From: Thereva unica
Lineage: Eukaryota > Arthropoda > Insecta > Diptera > Therevidae
Assembly: GCA_949987705.1 (NCBI GenBank)
Contig: OX465281.1
Location: forward strand, 137,502,876 to 137,566,875
Reading direction: 5' to 3'
Length of the DNA stretch: 64,000 nt
Shown here: piece after piece, positions 10,573-22,648 of the stretch
How the letters are laid out: every line of letters begins with the position of its first letter
How positions within the stretch are numbered: position 1 is the first letter of the stretch
The notes under the pieces: model-generated
Told to the model about the DNA's origin: nothing
Seen by the model: the letters and a program-made list of their open reading frames with translations, nothing else
The model's database searches: none
Made by a program: the position numbers and the translations under genes

Positions 10573-13040
10573 AAAAATTAATATTGTAGTAATAGTAACA
10601 GCGTTTTTTTTTTGTCTTTAAGATGAATTTTGAATGTACAAAAGTGTACAAGCATGTATGCAACGCTTATTTGTATGCTCATATTGCTTTGCGCATATTC
10701 TTCATTAAAAATGTGTTAAAGTTATTTGGTTTTGCATATGTTTCCAACATTTAAGAACAATCCTCTCGATAGACTCCCCTATATAAAAAATAATATTCGT
10801 CAAAGCAACAGAACAACTATCTTACCTTTATAAAGAAAACATTTTATCAGACATCATCTTCATCGTATTCATGCTTAGGTTAGTGTTAATGAAGCAGCCG
10901 AACCTTTTCTAGGTTATAGGCCCCTGGTCGGAAATTCGATTCGCCAGTCAATTAATAATCGAAAACTTATTCGATTGTGAAAAAGTCCGTAACGCAGTCA
11001 AAACGAAGAAAGAGTGCTGCCGTTGTAACTGAGAATTTTGATGACTTGAAGGAAATTTAATTTCAAGGTCGTTTAAATAAAATAAAATAAACACAGCACA
11101 TGCATTCGAACATCTAAATGCAGTCGTGAAATGTCATCTTCAGTGAAAATCGAACTACTACTTTTTCGATTTGACATTCACTCGACTGTTTGACAAGACT
11201 ATAACTAGGGGCCCTCTTAAACTTTTCACCACCTGCCACTTAATCAACAGGGTAATTCAACTATTTTTAATTGAAGCCACAAGAAACTTGTCGCAGCTTT
11301 TATAATATGGTTTTTTCTCTATAAGTAAGTTTATGGCTAGCCAAGCGGTTCTTATCCTTTTCTGTTTATTGTTTTTTGAACAAATAGAAACTTTATTATG
11401 TCTTCATCTTGTACCATAACAAATCTTTGGACTATCATAATAAATACATACAGTATTATAACTCCGGTACCAAATAGAATAATTTATAAAATTTAAAATA
11501 ATCATTTGTTCTATTGGTTGAAAGCAGTAGATTTTTTTTATGCTGCCTTTAAAAGATAGTTCCCTTATCTAACGAAAAATAAGAACTTGTAGCGCTACAG
11601 TGTAATAATACTAAATTACAAACTTTATAAATTTAACCAGTACTTTAACCTCACCGCATTTATTCCGTCAGCATCATACTCAGTCGTCTGCTACCAATTT
11701 ATCATTCTGAAGTAGATTTCGGTACTATGGGGACAGCGATTAGATAAAAAAGAGGATAAATACCGTACACACATTTTTGTGTAGAATGCTTAGTGCCTCT
11801 GCTCCTACGTCATTGCGATAAGAAATGTTGGTGTTGCTTAGTAGGTGGAGGCAGAACGACTTTTCTTGTTTTCTACTTAGAACACATCTTAACTATAAAG
11901 CCAGAGTCAAATAGAGTTAAGTGAAAATGAAATGTGCCGTATATTTCGTTCTCCTAATCATTTGATAATTGATGTCGACAGATATTTCCGTAAATATTGG
12001 CAATTAAAAAAATAAGTTCATATTCTCAATATGTTGTATTTTATACATATGTATATTAATTGCCGTCAACAAAGTTTTCTTTTTAATATCATCATCATCA
12101 GTAAGTCAAGTGCGAGATAAATAAAATATTTTTGAACATTTTTAGGTTCAGCATTTAGCTAAACTCAATATTAATAAAATTTTAAAAGATAAGTAGGAAT
12201 AAACAAATAAACATTTAAAGAAGAGGAAATTCTTATAAAAACATAATTTGGAAAGAAAATTAACAAAATCAATTAATAAAAGGAAAACAAATATTGGTGT
12301 GCGTGTGTTTTTAAAACAAATCTAAAAAAACTAAATTTAAGACGAGGATAGAAATTATTTATAGTATAAATAAATATTTAACTTATAATAAAAAGAAAAG
12401 AAATAATTTTGTACACTGCAAAAAACGTCCATCAGCTAAAATCCTTTTCTCTACACTATTTTTAACGGTTTACAGCATTTGAAATAAGAAAACATAAACT
12501 AAATGGCAATTTACATATTATAATTTGAAAATTAAGTTTTTTACTTGTATGGCAAAGTACTTGGGAACAAAACAAATAATGAAAATTTCTGTCATTACAT
12601 TTAAAAATATTTTTTGGAGAAAAGCAATTCGAATTAGGTAGGAAACAAATTTATCAACATCAATAACTCTCAGCGCAAGCAAAATTTAATTAATTGACTT
12701 ACATTAACTGCCATTACATGCTCGTTTTTTGCTCATTCTGTCACGGTTAAAGTACTGGACAAATTTAAAGATTCAAACTATGTCAACTCGGACCCCTCAC
12801 TGGTCAGTGCTCATTTCCTAGCATTAAGCAGAGATTGGCTATTCCTCTCTTTTAAATCGCTGGCAGGAATGTGTTACTGCAGTAAGAACGCAAATTCTAC
12901 TTTGCTCCTTTCAGAATCGCACAGGAAGGAATGAGTGTGTTTATTACCCACTTTAACAAAGCTATATTCACAATCCCTTCATTCATGTACAAAGCAGAAA
13001 TGATAACAGATAGTTCAAGACTAACTTACTAACACCACCA
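10573..13040. other. AT-rich DNA without recognised genes
   Basis: About 2.5 kb with no open frame that resembles a known protein and no clear terminal repeats. Simple AT-rich sequence predominates. Host exons could be hidden here but none can be supported by eye. Confidence 0.4.
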
Positions 13041-13062
13041 CTTTGCTATCGTTTTCCCCTGA

Positions 13063-13460
13063 GTGTTCAACATACATAATGAACAGGGTCTCTTCTGTAC
13101 TCTCGAGGTGTATAGGTGCCTCAAAGAGCTCCACGGCAATAAAGTCATTGGATATTCTAGTATACTTCATTTGATCTTAAAGAAACTGTTTTCCTTGTCT
13201 CACTACTTCGGATTTTACCTCGATTCTATATTCATAATTGTGTTGTACATATATGAAACACACTCGATATCCACGCATGCAATGCAAAAGAATGAAATTG
13301 TGCATTTCTAGATTCAGACCTGGTTGCTCGGTTCTCTCTAAAGTAAGGAAATGGCTCAGTTGATTCAAATCAAATCTGAGTTATTGTTATTAATTTAGTT
13401 CTAAAGAACTAGATTGGGAGATTTCTATTTGGCCATTTAATCAAGTGGCCCAATCTAAAA
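13063..13460 (+). mobile_element. LINE-A remnant, plus strand
   Basis: The frame at 13063-13250 contains LEVYRCLKELHGNK and, after a gap, LKKLFSLSHYFGFYLDS. These are diverged versions of the LINE-A RT blocks TREVYRCLKELDVNK and LRKLFALSYSSGVYPDS seen at 54.5 kb. 13390-13450 still resembles the segment encoding the later RT. Heavily decayed. Confidence 0.6.
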
Positions 13461-13559
13461 TCTACTTGTGCTCCATGATTCATTCTGCCTGGAGAGATAA
13501 TCAATATGAGATATCTGGGAACGACATTTTATGTATTAACTTACTAAATGCTCCTTTAA

Positions 13560-13990
13560 TCCCTCATGGGAGATAGGGCGGAAACAGTTGCCCTTCAGCG
13601 GCCTTTGTTTTGCGCGACAGCTCTCATCTCTGACCAGGATCTCCAAGTTCTTGCGGCCTCTACTAGTTGAGTTCTCTTCCACGTTGCCCTAGGTCTTCCG
13701 ACTCGACGGGATCCGACTGGAGTCAAGTGCCTGTTTGGCTAGATTATCATTTTCTCGTCGCAAGGTGTGGCCAATCCAATTCCATTTACTTCGCTTGATT
13801 TGGTCGTCTATCCTTTCTTGGCCGACACTGCGCCATAGTTCTTCATTTCAACTGCCTCAACGTGGGAGTTGTACAGCCGCAATTTGGCGTTAGTTGAGAT
13901 CTCCGTTGATCTCCATATGCGCTTCGTGCTTTATTTATTCTGGAACTGATGTTTTCTTCTGCACCACCATTTTTGGTAATACTACCGAGG
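13560..13990 (-). pseudogene. RTE-like RT C-terminal tail
   Basis: The frame near 13920-13990 reads NGGAEENISSRINKARSAYG, the conserved stretch that follows the RT core in RTE-like LINEs. Further downstream (13850-13570) the translation gives W.WIGHTLRRENDN.AKQAL and an R..W RT tail, interrupted by frameshifts and a stop. In intact relatives this tail carries W-GH, RGRP and TW motifs. Pseudogene. Confidence 0.7.
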
Positions 13991-14395
13991 TTTTTTTTTT
14001 TTTTTTTTTTTTTTATATGTGAAAGACTAGAGTCACAGGAAACGCCCTTTATACTGTGTCGACAGTCTATTTTCTTCATATAGAGTGCAATGTCGAACAG
14101 CAGCTCTAGTCGGGGAAGAAAGGAACTGTCACAACCTACCAGCGATATTTTGCAGTCCACCTACTCCCAACCATTACTGGCGACTATGTCATCGGGGCAT
14201 CGAGAAACAACTCGCTGGAGTGTTATGCCTCCTGAAACGAGTTGAATCTCATCAACCAACCGATGACATGCGCTTTTGGTGAAGCGGGGAAGGGCTAAGG
14301 AAGGCTATGACAGAAGGAATCAGGAATGTAAAGAGGGAAGAAGAAAGAAGGAAAGTTATGTAGGTGGGAAAGTGGAAAAGGCGAAGGACCGTGGG
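13991..14395 (-). mobile_element. SINE copy S2 (lacks tRNA head)
   Basis: Minus-strand SINE with the A-tail as a long T-run at about 13991-14013 and the shared CTAGTC..TCACATA tail. It is truncated before the tRNA-like head: sequence changes to the LINE endonuclease at about 14395. It sits exactly where the host LINE has lost its RT core. Confidence 0.8.
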
Positions 14396-14527
14396 TCTAA
14401 TATCCTCCTGAATAGTTCTCCATCTACGGCTGACGGCCACGTGATCTATCTGATTTCTCGTTCTACCATCGGGCGATACCCAGATCACTTTGTGTATCTT
14501 CTTGTGACAAAAGTAAGTTTCACCATC

Positions 14528-15392
14528 CCGGCCAGCCCCACGGTCCTTCGCCTTTTCCACTTTCCCACCTACATAACTTTCCTTCTTTCTTCTTCCCTCT
14601 TTACATTCCTGATTCCTTCTGTCGTAGCCTTCCTTAGCCCTTCCCCGCTTCGCCAAAAAGCGCATGTCATCGGTTGGTTGATGAGATTCAACTCGTTTCA
14701 GGAGGCATAACACTCTAGCGAGTTGTTTCTCGATGCCCCGATGACAAAGTCGCGACAGTAATGGTTGGGAAGTAGGTGGACTGCAAAATATCGCTGGTAG
14801 GTTGTGACAGTTCCTTTCTTCCCCGACTAGAGCTGCTGTTCGACATTATTTTTTTTTTTTTTTATGTGAAAGACTAGAGTCACAGGAAACGCCCTTTATA
14901 CTGTGTCAACAATCTATTTTCTTCATATAGAGTGCAATGTCGAACAGCAGCTCTAGTCGGGGAAGAAAGGAACTGTCACAACCTACCAGCGATATTTTGC
15001 AGTCCACCTACTCCCAACCATTACTGGCGACTTTTGTCGTCGGGGCATCGAGAGACAACTCGCTGGAGTGTTATGCCTCCTGAAACGAGTTGAATCTCAT
15101 CAACCAACCGATGACATGCGCTTTTGGTGAAGCGGGGAAGGGCTAACTAAGGCTATGACAGAAGGAATCAGGAATGTAAAGAGGGAAGAAGAAAGAAGGA
15201 AAGTTATGTAGTGGGAAAGTGGAAAAGGCGAAGGACCGTGGGGCTGGCCGGGATTCGAACCCGGGACCTCTAGGATAGTAGCCAGACGCCTTACTCCCTA
15301 GGCTACCGAGGCCCCTTATATGAAGAAAATAGATTGTCGACACAGTATAAAGGGCGCTTCCTGTGACTCTAGTCTTTCACATAAAAAAAAAC
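14528..15392 (+). mobile_element. SINE copy S3, split by S4
   Basis: Plus-strand SINE from 14528 (starting in the end of the tRNA-like head, CCCGGCCAGCCCC) to 14847, resuming at 15316 and ending in an A-run at about 15383-15391. The inner copy S4 is inserted in the opposite orientation. The missing head indicates 5' truncation. The flanks join the RTE-like endonuclease in register. Confidence 0.8.
14848..15315 (-). mobile_element. SINE copy S4, full length, nested in S3
   Basis: 468-bp complete minus-strand copy: T-run 14848-14863, body, and tRNA-like head at 15240-15315 with TAGCCTAGGGAGTAA (box A-like) and GGTTCGAATCC (box B). It interrupts S3, and a few bases of S3 were lost at the junction. 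S3 and S4 together form a large inverted repeat. Confidence 0.85.
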
Positions 15393-15867
15393 CTACCATG
15401 AGTTGGTGGGAACTACAAAAGTCAACGAAAAACTCACCATTGTTATTGGTAACTTGGCTTAGGCCTTGATTTCCAATTGTGTGCTGAAGGTCCGTGTTGT
15501 TGGGCCGATCTGTGCGGTTAAGTCACCCGTCAAAACAACGATTTCTCCCCTTGGAATAGAGCGAAAAACCTCATTCAGTCGCATGTAGAACTAGTCTTTG
15601 ATGTCATCTTCTGCTTCTTCAGTTGGGTCATAGCATTGGACTATCGTAGTATTTTTTATCTGGAACGCAGGCGCACGGAATAACCCTCTCAGAAACTGGT
15701 GATCAGCTAACTCCTAAGACTGTTTCATTTCTCCCAGAATAGGTATAAGACGGACCCACCGTTTGGGCAGATATGTTCCTCCGCATCACGCCATCTAGTC
15801 TCGCTAAGAGGACTTCAGCCGTCCATCAGCAAGCATTGTTTTCACATTCCATGATCCGATTCGTGTC

Positions 15868-15995
15868 CTTTTTTTATGTGGCATGGCCAAGCTCAGGAAT
15901 CACCCTTTGTACCACTAGACCGTCATGTCGTTCAAATGTCTAGTAGTAAGCTTAACCTGAAAATAAAAAAAGAATAGGAAAAGTGAAGGGTAGTC
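15868..15995 (-). mobile_element. LINE-A 3' end, heavily 5'-truncated
   Basis: A T-run at 15869-15875 followed by ATGTGGCATGGCCAAGCTCA and CACCCTTTGTACCACTAGAC, matching the 3' ends at about 113 and 52860. About 130 bases are recognisable. It sits at the boundary of the RTE-like fossil. Confidence 0.7.
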
Positions 15996-18030
15996 TGGTG
16001 GATGCATAAGGAGGAGGTGGCGATTCGTAGCAGTGGTGTTTTTTATGGGAGTGGGCTGCTAACCCGCAGTCCAACTGACCTAAAACTCTATTTTGCGGCG
16101 CAGAGAGCTTGCCATTCGCTCGTCACCCCTTAGCTCCTTCCGAAGAAGTTTCCGAGGGGGCACCGCGTGGAAGTGAGATTAGAACTGGTTAACAGATCCG
16201 CTTGGTGTTTGCCTGCTGTTAATCTTCTCGGGTCCACCTTCCGAGGTCCCTGTTAGCCGTTCGCTCCCCTTTTATGTATGGAGTAGAAAATTCGTAATAA
16301 TAATAATAAATTCGTAATAAAAATAGTAAATATTGATGCATATAGTAAATTTCAGCAAACCTACAACGGTCTCAATAGATCCGCCTCGGCGGTCGAGTAA
16401 TCAAATGAAATTTATTCCTTTGATAAAAAAATAAAAAAAGGAACGGTGATGTGTTGCCTAACGAAATACATATGTTCGAGACTATATTAAATAGGGGTTT
16501 TTTCGTTCTCTTCCGTCTTTTTCTCTATTTTGAGGAGAAAGTACTATAATGTTGTATTTTATGCTCTTTCATTTTTCTCACATCCTATTTAACGGTAACG
16601 TCTGGCACTTATCCGATAATGATTGCCAAGAATGGTTTCTCTAAAAAATATTATATTTTTCAATAATGCAATCTTATAACTTATTTATGTATAACTTAAA
16701 TTACATAAAAGTTAATATCTAGAACATACATTTTTAGTGGATGAAATTAAAATATAAACATTAATAAAATATTGGCCGTTTTATGTAAGAAGAAAAGCGT
16801 TTGTAAGCAATTTATAATAATTCATTAGCAATATTATCCAAGAAGCGACTATAAAATGTAAGTACCAACAAGAAAACTAAAACAGTATTAGGCGTATTTA
16901 TATGTACTATATATTTATAGGACTTACATAAAACAAACTTGAAAATTATTGAAATTATGTTTTGTAGTTTATGGTTAATGATTTTAAGCTATATATTCAA
17001 CTGACAATCAAAAAGAAGCATTGCTTAAGCATTATTATTTTTTACATCAATCAATCAATTTAAATCATGTTACATTTTAACTGAAAAAAAAACCCTATCA
17101 TTTTTTCTAACACATACATATGTTAAATTAAAAAAGATTCTGCAATGTGATAAACTATAGATAAGCGACGTATCAAAAATATATGGTATAGCTGCAGCAG
17201 CTTTCCAAAAACCTGTCTCAAAATTGTAGTCATGCTGAAAAGTTGCATATGGTTTTTTTATGGAACTATTTCTTAGGTGAAGTAGTAGTAGTCTAGGATC
17301 TCTCTTTATTACCATATTTTTTCTGGAATGGATATAATTACAATCTGCTAATAAGTATGTAGGTAGTTCAATACCAACTTACGTCGTGCGCATAATTAAA
17401 TATTTTCGAATTTCAAAATGCCAGTGGAAATGTAAAAAAATCGAAATGGTGAGTAAACATACGGCTTTAAACTAATTTTTGTTACTGCTAGTTTCTACCT
17501 TACAAATGTATTGTTCACACTTCATTTCAGCGTGTAACTCTTCTGCACGCGCCTCTACTCGTAATCAATTCACATCAATAACTCAACAAAACGATTCTTT
17601 TCTTAATTGTCTTGATTGAATTCGTGGTAACTGTTTTGATACCAAGTGTGTTTGCCTATGATTTGTCTTCTTTGCCAGTCTTGATCATTGTTTCTTAATT
17701 ACTACAATGCTCTCCATAATTCTATACTAGAATAGAATCGCTGATATGCCTGGTTATTATTCTCTCAGGGGCATAGCCCTATAATTTGAGGACTATTATT
17801 CCACAAATGTTTGAAGATCTAATTGCATAAAGCTACTTTAGTTCTTATTTCTTTTTCAGAGTTCCATTTTTTTCTTCATGAGAGTTCCACTTTTAAAATA
17901 ATCTTTATTTTTCTTAAGGCCTCCATACCAGATCAAGCAAATGCCCAAGTTTCTGACCACATCGAAAAAATTGCAAGTGTGTCTATAAAATACAAGTTTT
18001 CAAAGTTGGCCGCTGTTTTAATATTCGCTA
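15996..18030. other. unclassified repeat, then AT-rich DNA
   Basis: 16030-16275 is noticeably more GC-rich than its surroundings and looks like part of a repeat, but I cannot name it. 16276-18030 is AT-rich with no credible gene. Short open frames at 17070-17315 and 17823-18038 lack recognisable motifs. Confidence 0.4.
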
Positions 18031-18970
18031 AAGCCTGACATTGAAAAGCAGTGCAGTGCAGCACTGCGAAGTGAAATTTAGACTTCTTGTAACTGAACGT
18101 AGCAACTCACATTAACTTCACTGCCTTGCACTGCATTGCACTACGCTGCCTTTTCTTAGGCTAATTTCTAAAAAACTGCTTTGCACTGCATGCCAATTTC
18201 TAAAAAACATCATATGAAGTTGTCATTGCCGTTGTTGTCAAAATGGATGACTAAAAATTGATAGAATTAGGCCGCGTTCTCATGGGCTGCATGCCGCACG
18301 GCTAAAGCTTGATATCGGCTTATCTTCGGGTAGTATTCGAAAATTTTCGTGACAGGCTGCAAAAAGCTTGCCGCATAGAAGCATCCCCTCGTTCATATGA
18401 GAGCATCTGCTGGTTGTCAAAAATCAGTCTTTTGTGATTTTGAAAATGTGAATTGGATTACTTTAATAATAAAAAAATTATGTTAACGATTAATGTTGAT
18501 GTCAAAATGTGAAATATTGTTGTTTAAACCACTTTAAACATCGCTCGAATCGAAACATCACTAGTTCCGTGATTTTGCAGCACGTTCACATGGGCTGCAT
18601 GCCGCACGGCAAAAGTTCGAACTTGACAGTTCCGTGATTTTGCCGCATGAATAAGGGATTTTCCCTTGTTCGATTTTTGCAGCAAGGCTGTGCGAGAGAG
18701 AAAACATGTGTGCATACAGATATATTTTCCTGGCCAATCAGAAAACATTGAAAGCTTTTGTCGTGCGGCATGCAGCCCATGAGAACGCGGCCTTAGTGAG
18801 AAATAAGGACTTTCTAGACATCAAAAGTCACTGGGACTACAAAAAAAATTATAAAAGACTATATAGGAATAGTCAATGTCAAAATGCTTATTCAATGTGT
18901 CTTACCACGCGTTCTCTTATAAACTACTGCAACATACTGCGCAGTGCTGCACTGCACTGCTTTTAGCCTG
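18031..18970. mobile_element. MITE M1, copy a (contains M2)
   Basis: The ends are inverted repeats built on GCAGTGCAGTGCAGCACTGC with an AAGCCTGA..CATTGAAAA outer segment. The interior is interrupted by M2 at 18270-18792. Copy b lies directly adjacent in the opposite orientation. No coding sequence. The superfamily is not clear, since target duplications are obscured by the abutting copies. Confidence 0.7.
18270..18792. mobile_element. MITE M2, Harbinger-like, TTA duplication
   Basis: 523-bp element with terminal inverted repeats GGCCGCGTTCTCATGGGCTG and continuing about 30 bases. It is flanked by TTA at 18267-18269 and 18793-18795. The uninterrupted site is present in M1 copy b, proving the boundaries. 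A third copy of the terminal motif occurs internally near 18582. TTA is the classic PIF/Harbinger TWA duplication. Confidence 0.85.
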
Positions 18971-19403
18971 AATTACATTGAAAAGCAGTGCAGTGCAGCA
19001 CTGTGCAGTGTGTTGCAGTGTTTTATTAGAGAATGCGTGGTAAGACACATTTAATAAGCAGTGTTTTGACATTCACTGTTCATATAGTCTTTAATAATTT
19101 TTTGTAGTCCCTCTGACTTTTGTTGTATATTTATTTCTCACTAATTCTATCAAATTGTCATTATCCATTTTGACAACAATGGCAATGACAACTTCATATC
19201 AAGTTTTTTAGAAATTGCCAGGCAGTGCGAAGCAGTTTTTTAGAAATTAGCCTATGACAAGGCAGTGCAGTGCGGTGCAGTGCAAGGCAGCGAAGTTAAT
19301 GTGAGTTGACACGTTCAGTTACAAGAAGCCTAAATTTCACTTCGCAGTGCTGCACTGCACTGCTTTTTAATGTAGTTCAGGCTTTTCAATGTAGTTCAGG
19401 CTT
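18965..19403. mobile_element. MITE M1, copy b (uninterrupted)
   Basis: About 420-bp inverted copy of M1 with outer ends AGCCTGAATTACATTGAAAA and its complement near 19383. A tandem duplicate of about 20 bases extends the right end to 19403. It lacks the M2 insertion and so serves as the empty-site reference. Confidence 0.75.
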
Positions 19404-19420
19404 AAATGTGTGTGTGAAGT

Positions 19421-20939
19421 CAGGGCCGGCGCGTGGTTGTTTTGCGCCCGGTGCAGTGGGCAAATTTGCGCCCCATCAGCTAAACATTTAATAAAAAGAT
19501 TCTTTCATCTGGATCGCAAGGACGGAAATACACATGGCACTTCTAATTTGGTAACAATTTATTTCTTTTTTTTAAATAAATTCTTGAAAAGGAACAACAT
19601 TTCGTAAATGTATCAAAAACCCTTTTGTGCTAGCCTTAAAATCTCTGACCACTGCTGAGCTTCCTCAGACATTTCTTTTTGCAACGTAGAATCTATTGTT
19701 TTATTCACTCTGAATGTTAATTCTATTTCTTTCCGACATTTAAAATTTTCCATATTGGTAAAACTTTGCCACCTTTTTTTACTAGTCTTCCCAATAAGTA
19801 TATGCCGAACAGCAAAGTGAACTTTAGTGTCCTTTAGTTTTGAAAAACATTACAAAAAAACAAGAACAAAAGATGGAGTTTTTTTAATTTCCATAAACCA
19901 ACCAAAATCTATTAACTAATTTACCATTGTTATTTACCATTACTGTAATACCTTGGATCTATCGTAGCAAGGAAATATTTTGAGTATTTACCTAACTTTC
20001 TTCAACTACATCAGACTACTTTTTATTAAAATTATTTAAAAACTTACGTAACTCACACCTAAGCACAGAAAATATTTTAAGTTTCTTAAAAATACAAAAT
20101 AAAACAATAGGCAAATTAATTCTAATAACATATAAATATAAATAACACATTTTAAAAACACATTACTTATTTAATAATTATCATTAATTTTAATTAATTA
20201 ATCACTTGTATCACTCAAAGTTTGAAATCAAATAAAAATATTTCACTCATATATTCTTCATTTCCTACAGGGGCACAAAATTTAAAATTGCACCATAATA
20301 ACTCGCATAACATAAAAAAATCGTTAGGATTCTCGCCACAAGATATTTTGCTCTCATTTCGTTCATTTACCTCTTTTACGAAACTTGGAACAAAATTTAA
20401 AAGTGCTCCAACAGCGCCCTGCAGTTTATATCTATCACAGTAAACAACAATACGCAACACAGAGGCATCGGAACAATTTTTTTCTTTGTGTGAGTTGACA
20501 TGGTGCATTTTACAAAAATTTCAAAAAGTGCTCCAGCGTCGTGAAAATGAAATTATTTTGCGTTTCGTCTCGCTCATTCTACTGCTCAATTCTGTATTTA
20601 CTTCTCATGTTAAAATTTGAGAGCCACGGTTGAATGAGAGATTTTCTCTCACTTGGTGGATTTTTCTTCTGAAATTTTTACTTTTTGAGCAGAAATTATA
20701 TGAAAATCTCGAAGCAAAAATCTCGTGTAACTTCCTGAACGAGGGGAGTAAATTTTCGCCGCTTTTTATCGCGTGAGATAGTACTGAGACAGAATTTGTG
20801 TAACTTCTTGAAAATTTGTGTAAGTTCATGTAATTTCATTTTTTCTAATTATTTTTTTTTAAATCTTCTGAACTAGCGCCCTCGTTCAATGGCGCCCGGT
20901 GCGAGTGCTCCATTCGCACCTATGAAAGCGCCGTCCCTG
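19421..20939. mobile_element. hAT-type element with perfect 8-bp duplication
   Basis: 1,519-bp element whose left end begins CAGGGCCGGCGC and right end inverts to CAGGGACGGCGC. It is flanked by TGTGAAGT at 19413-19420 and 20940-20947. The C-A-G-G-G terminus and 8-bp duplication are hAT hallmarks. A GCGCCCGGTGC motif is repeated near both ends. A 97-codon minus-strand frame (20215-20508) does not resemble a transposase. Confidence 0.85.
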
Positions 20940-21129
20940 TGTGAAGTTTTGATGTGTGCCATATAAAGCATATGACAGTTCGTTTTGTTTTTACAATAGA
21001 TTATGTGAAATGTCGCTCGGGGTGGTTGAAGGAAGTTTTCCTCGTTGATGGCCAACGAATGTCAAAGCATAAATGTATGCGTTGTTTTTCGAAAATTTGT
21101 TTGATGATTTTTTTGACGGTGGATGAGGG

Positions 21130-21250
21130 TCTATAAATTCGTATTTAACCACGGTGCATTCAAAATCCTCCATGGTTAAACATAAACTTTCGTGGTTAAG
21201 TGAAGCGACGCACCATAACCACAGTGGTTTACCATAGTAATGTCGCCTTT
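21130..21250. mobile_element. fragment of the 2.9-kb MITE family
   Basis: Inverted partial match to 2890-3005: shared text includes CTTCACTTAACCACGAAAGT on the complementary strand and the surrounding TTAACCATGGAGG. The outer ends are eroded. Not autonomous. Confidence 0.6.
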
Positions 21251-21298
21251 TAAAACTAGCATACATATACACACATTGTTATAAAAATAAAACACGCT

Positions 21299-21462
21299 TG
21301 TTACATTAACTTACGACTTTATCACAACGATCAAGTAAGAGCCAGAGTCACGATGAACTGAGCTCATCTCCTATAACTAGACTCTGTCGAGCCCAGTCAC
21401 TAACGGTTATCTATACAATAGAGATGATACAGATTAGAGTACATAATCTGTATTATCTCACA
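21299..21462 (-). repeat. 3' LTR of Gypsy element B
   Basis: 164-bp segment which on the minus strand begins TGTGAGATAATACAG and ends AATGTAACA, giving TG...CA ends. It lies immediately after the polypurine tract. No second copy is visible in the window. Confidence 0.6.
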
Positions 21463-21478
21463 TCTCCCTTTTTTTCTC
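21463..21478 (-). other. polypurine tract of Gypsy element B
   Basis: Minus-strand GAGAAAAAAAGGGAGA abutting the LTR. This is the expected position and composition for the primer of plus-strand DNA synthesis. Confidence 0.65.
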
Positions 21479-21619
21479 ATTTTTTTTATGTTTATTATAT
21501 TATTTTCTAACTACAATTGCTAAAGTACTAATTTCAACCTACTCTCAACCTTTGCCAAATTTCACAGAGAGGAGAGTCTCGAGTTTGTTTTACAGCACAC
21601 TATACTAAATTTTCAGTTT

Positions 21620-22648
21620 TTGTCATGTGTGACGAGAATTACGCCTCAATGTGGGTCCATTCAATACTTTAATCCAATACGATCTAGGACTTTTCTCCTT
21701 GCTCATCACCATGGCCGGAATCCATTTCTTGTTTTCATTCCTATACCATATCTTCTCTCTCTCTCCATAAAAATGTCATTTTTCGATGCACCCCTATCAT
21801 AATAGTACTTGGCTTTTGCTTTCTTCTTTTCCAAAGTACTTTCAAACTTCTTTTGAGTAATGTTTTGGAAAAGCGTAAGTTTCCCCGGTAGATTCGACCT
21901 CGTTTTCCGGCTAAATATTAGTTCTGCCGGTGACAGGAGGCTTCCTTTAATTGGGGTATTTCGGAATTCTAATAATACCTTCCAGAATTATTCTACTTTA
22001 CTATCTTTAGATTTCTGTATTAGTGATTTTGCAATTTGAACATTTCGTTCTGCCCAACCATTTGATTGTGGGTATCGGGGGCTTGTGGTAGTTACTTCTA
22101 TGTCGTTTTCTGCTGCGAAATTTCTAAATTGAAATGACCCGAAAGGTACATTGTCCGCAATGATCTGCCTTGGGATACCATGGGTTGAAAATACTTCTTG
22201 CAGCTTCCTTAGGACTTCTGCAGTGCTTTTGTTTCGGAGTGTCTAGATATTTCGAGAAATAGTCTGCTACTATTAAAAATGCTTTGCCTGCGAACTCCAT
22301 GATATCCATACCTATTTTAAAATATGGATACGGCGGCGTCTCATGTCCTAGTAATGACTCTTTTTGTTTAGCTCGCCTATGTTTTTGACATATATTACAA
22401 GCGGATATTAATTCTTCTATTTCCGTGTTACAGCCTGGCCAATACAATAAACTTCTTGCTCTTGCCTTTGTGTTTTCGATGCTTAGATGGGCATTGTGTA
22501 ATATTTTCAACATATCAGTTCTTAGGGACACTGGTATTATTACTCGTTGTTGGAAAAATAATAATCCATCCTCCATAGTAATTTCGTTTCGGTGCTTCAA
22601 AAAAAAATTCAGTGATTCTTTTAAGTGACTTCGTAGATGGCCATCCAA
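21620..22648 (-). pseudogene. Gypsy element B integrase
   Basis: The frame at 22124-22648 has the H2C2 zinc region (H..HLS.E.TKARARSLLYWPG....I..LI..CNICQKH) and the first core aspartate (MDIMEF). After frameshifts the core continues as PRYPQSNGWAERNVQ (glutamate block, about 22050) and a C-terminal PIKGSLLSPAELIFSRK segment to about 21640. It joins retroviral-type DNA to host DNA. Several frameshifts make it inactive. Confidence 0.75.

Larger units (their letters stand above)
13560..15867 (-). mobile_element. RTE-like LINE fossil 1, containing SINEs
   Basis: Minus-strand non-LTR element consisting of an endonuclease part (15867 to 15395, resuming at 14530 to 14396) and an RT C-terminal part (13990 to 13560), with the RT core deleted. 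Three SINE copies lie inside it: S3 with S4 nested inside, splitting the endonuclease, and S2 at the deletion junction. The conserved pieces are typical of the RTE-like LINEs common in arthropods. Confidence 0.75.
14396..15867 (-). pseudogene. RTE-like endonuclease, split by SINEs
   Basis: Reading on the minus strand, 15867-15395 begins with a WNVKTML segment and continues through a QCYDPTEEAEDD block and VLTGDL (the GDFN-type block, here GDL) to a NNGEFFVDFC..HQLMVGG segment. The protein then resumes at about 14530 with CHKKIHKVIWVSPDGRTRNQIDHV and ends at 14396. The last motif is the conserved H.K.TW.SPDG...NQIDH substrate-contact block of this endonuclease group. Stops and small frameshifts occur between 15600 and 15850. 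Nonfunctional. Confidence 0.75.

Noticed and set aside
17070..18038. Short host genes in the AT-rich region
   Set aside because: Translations are low-complexity and match no family pattern; no splice sites support them.
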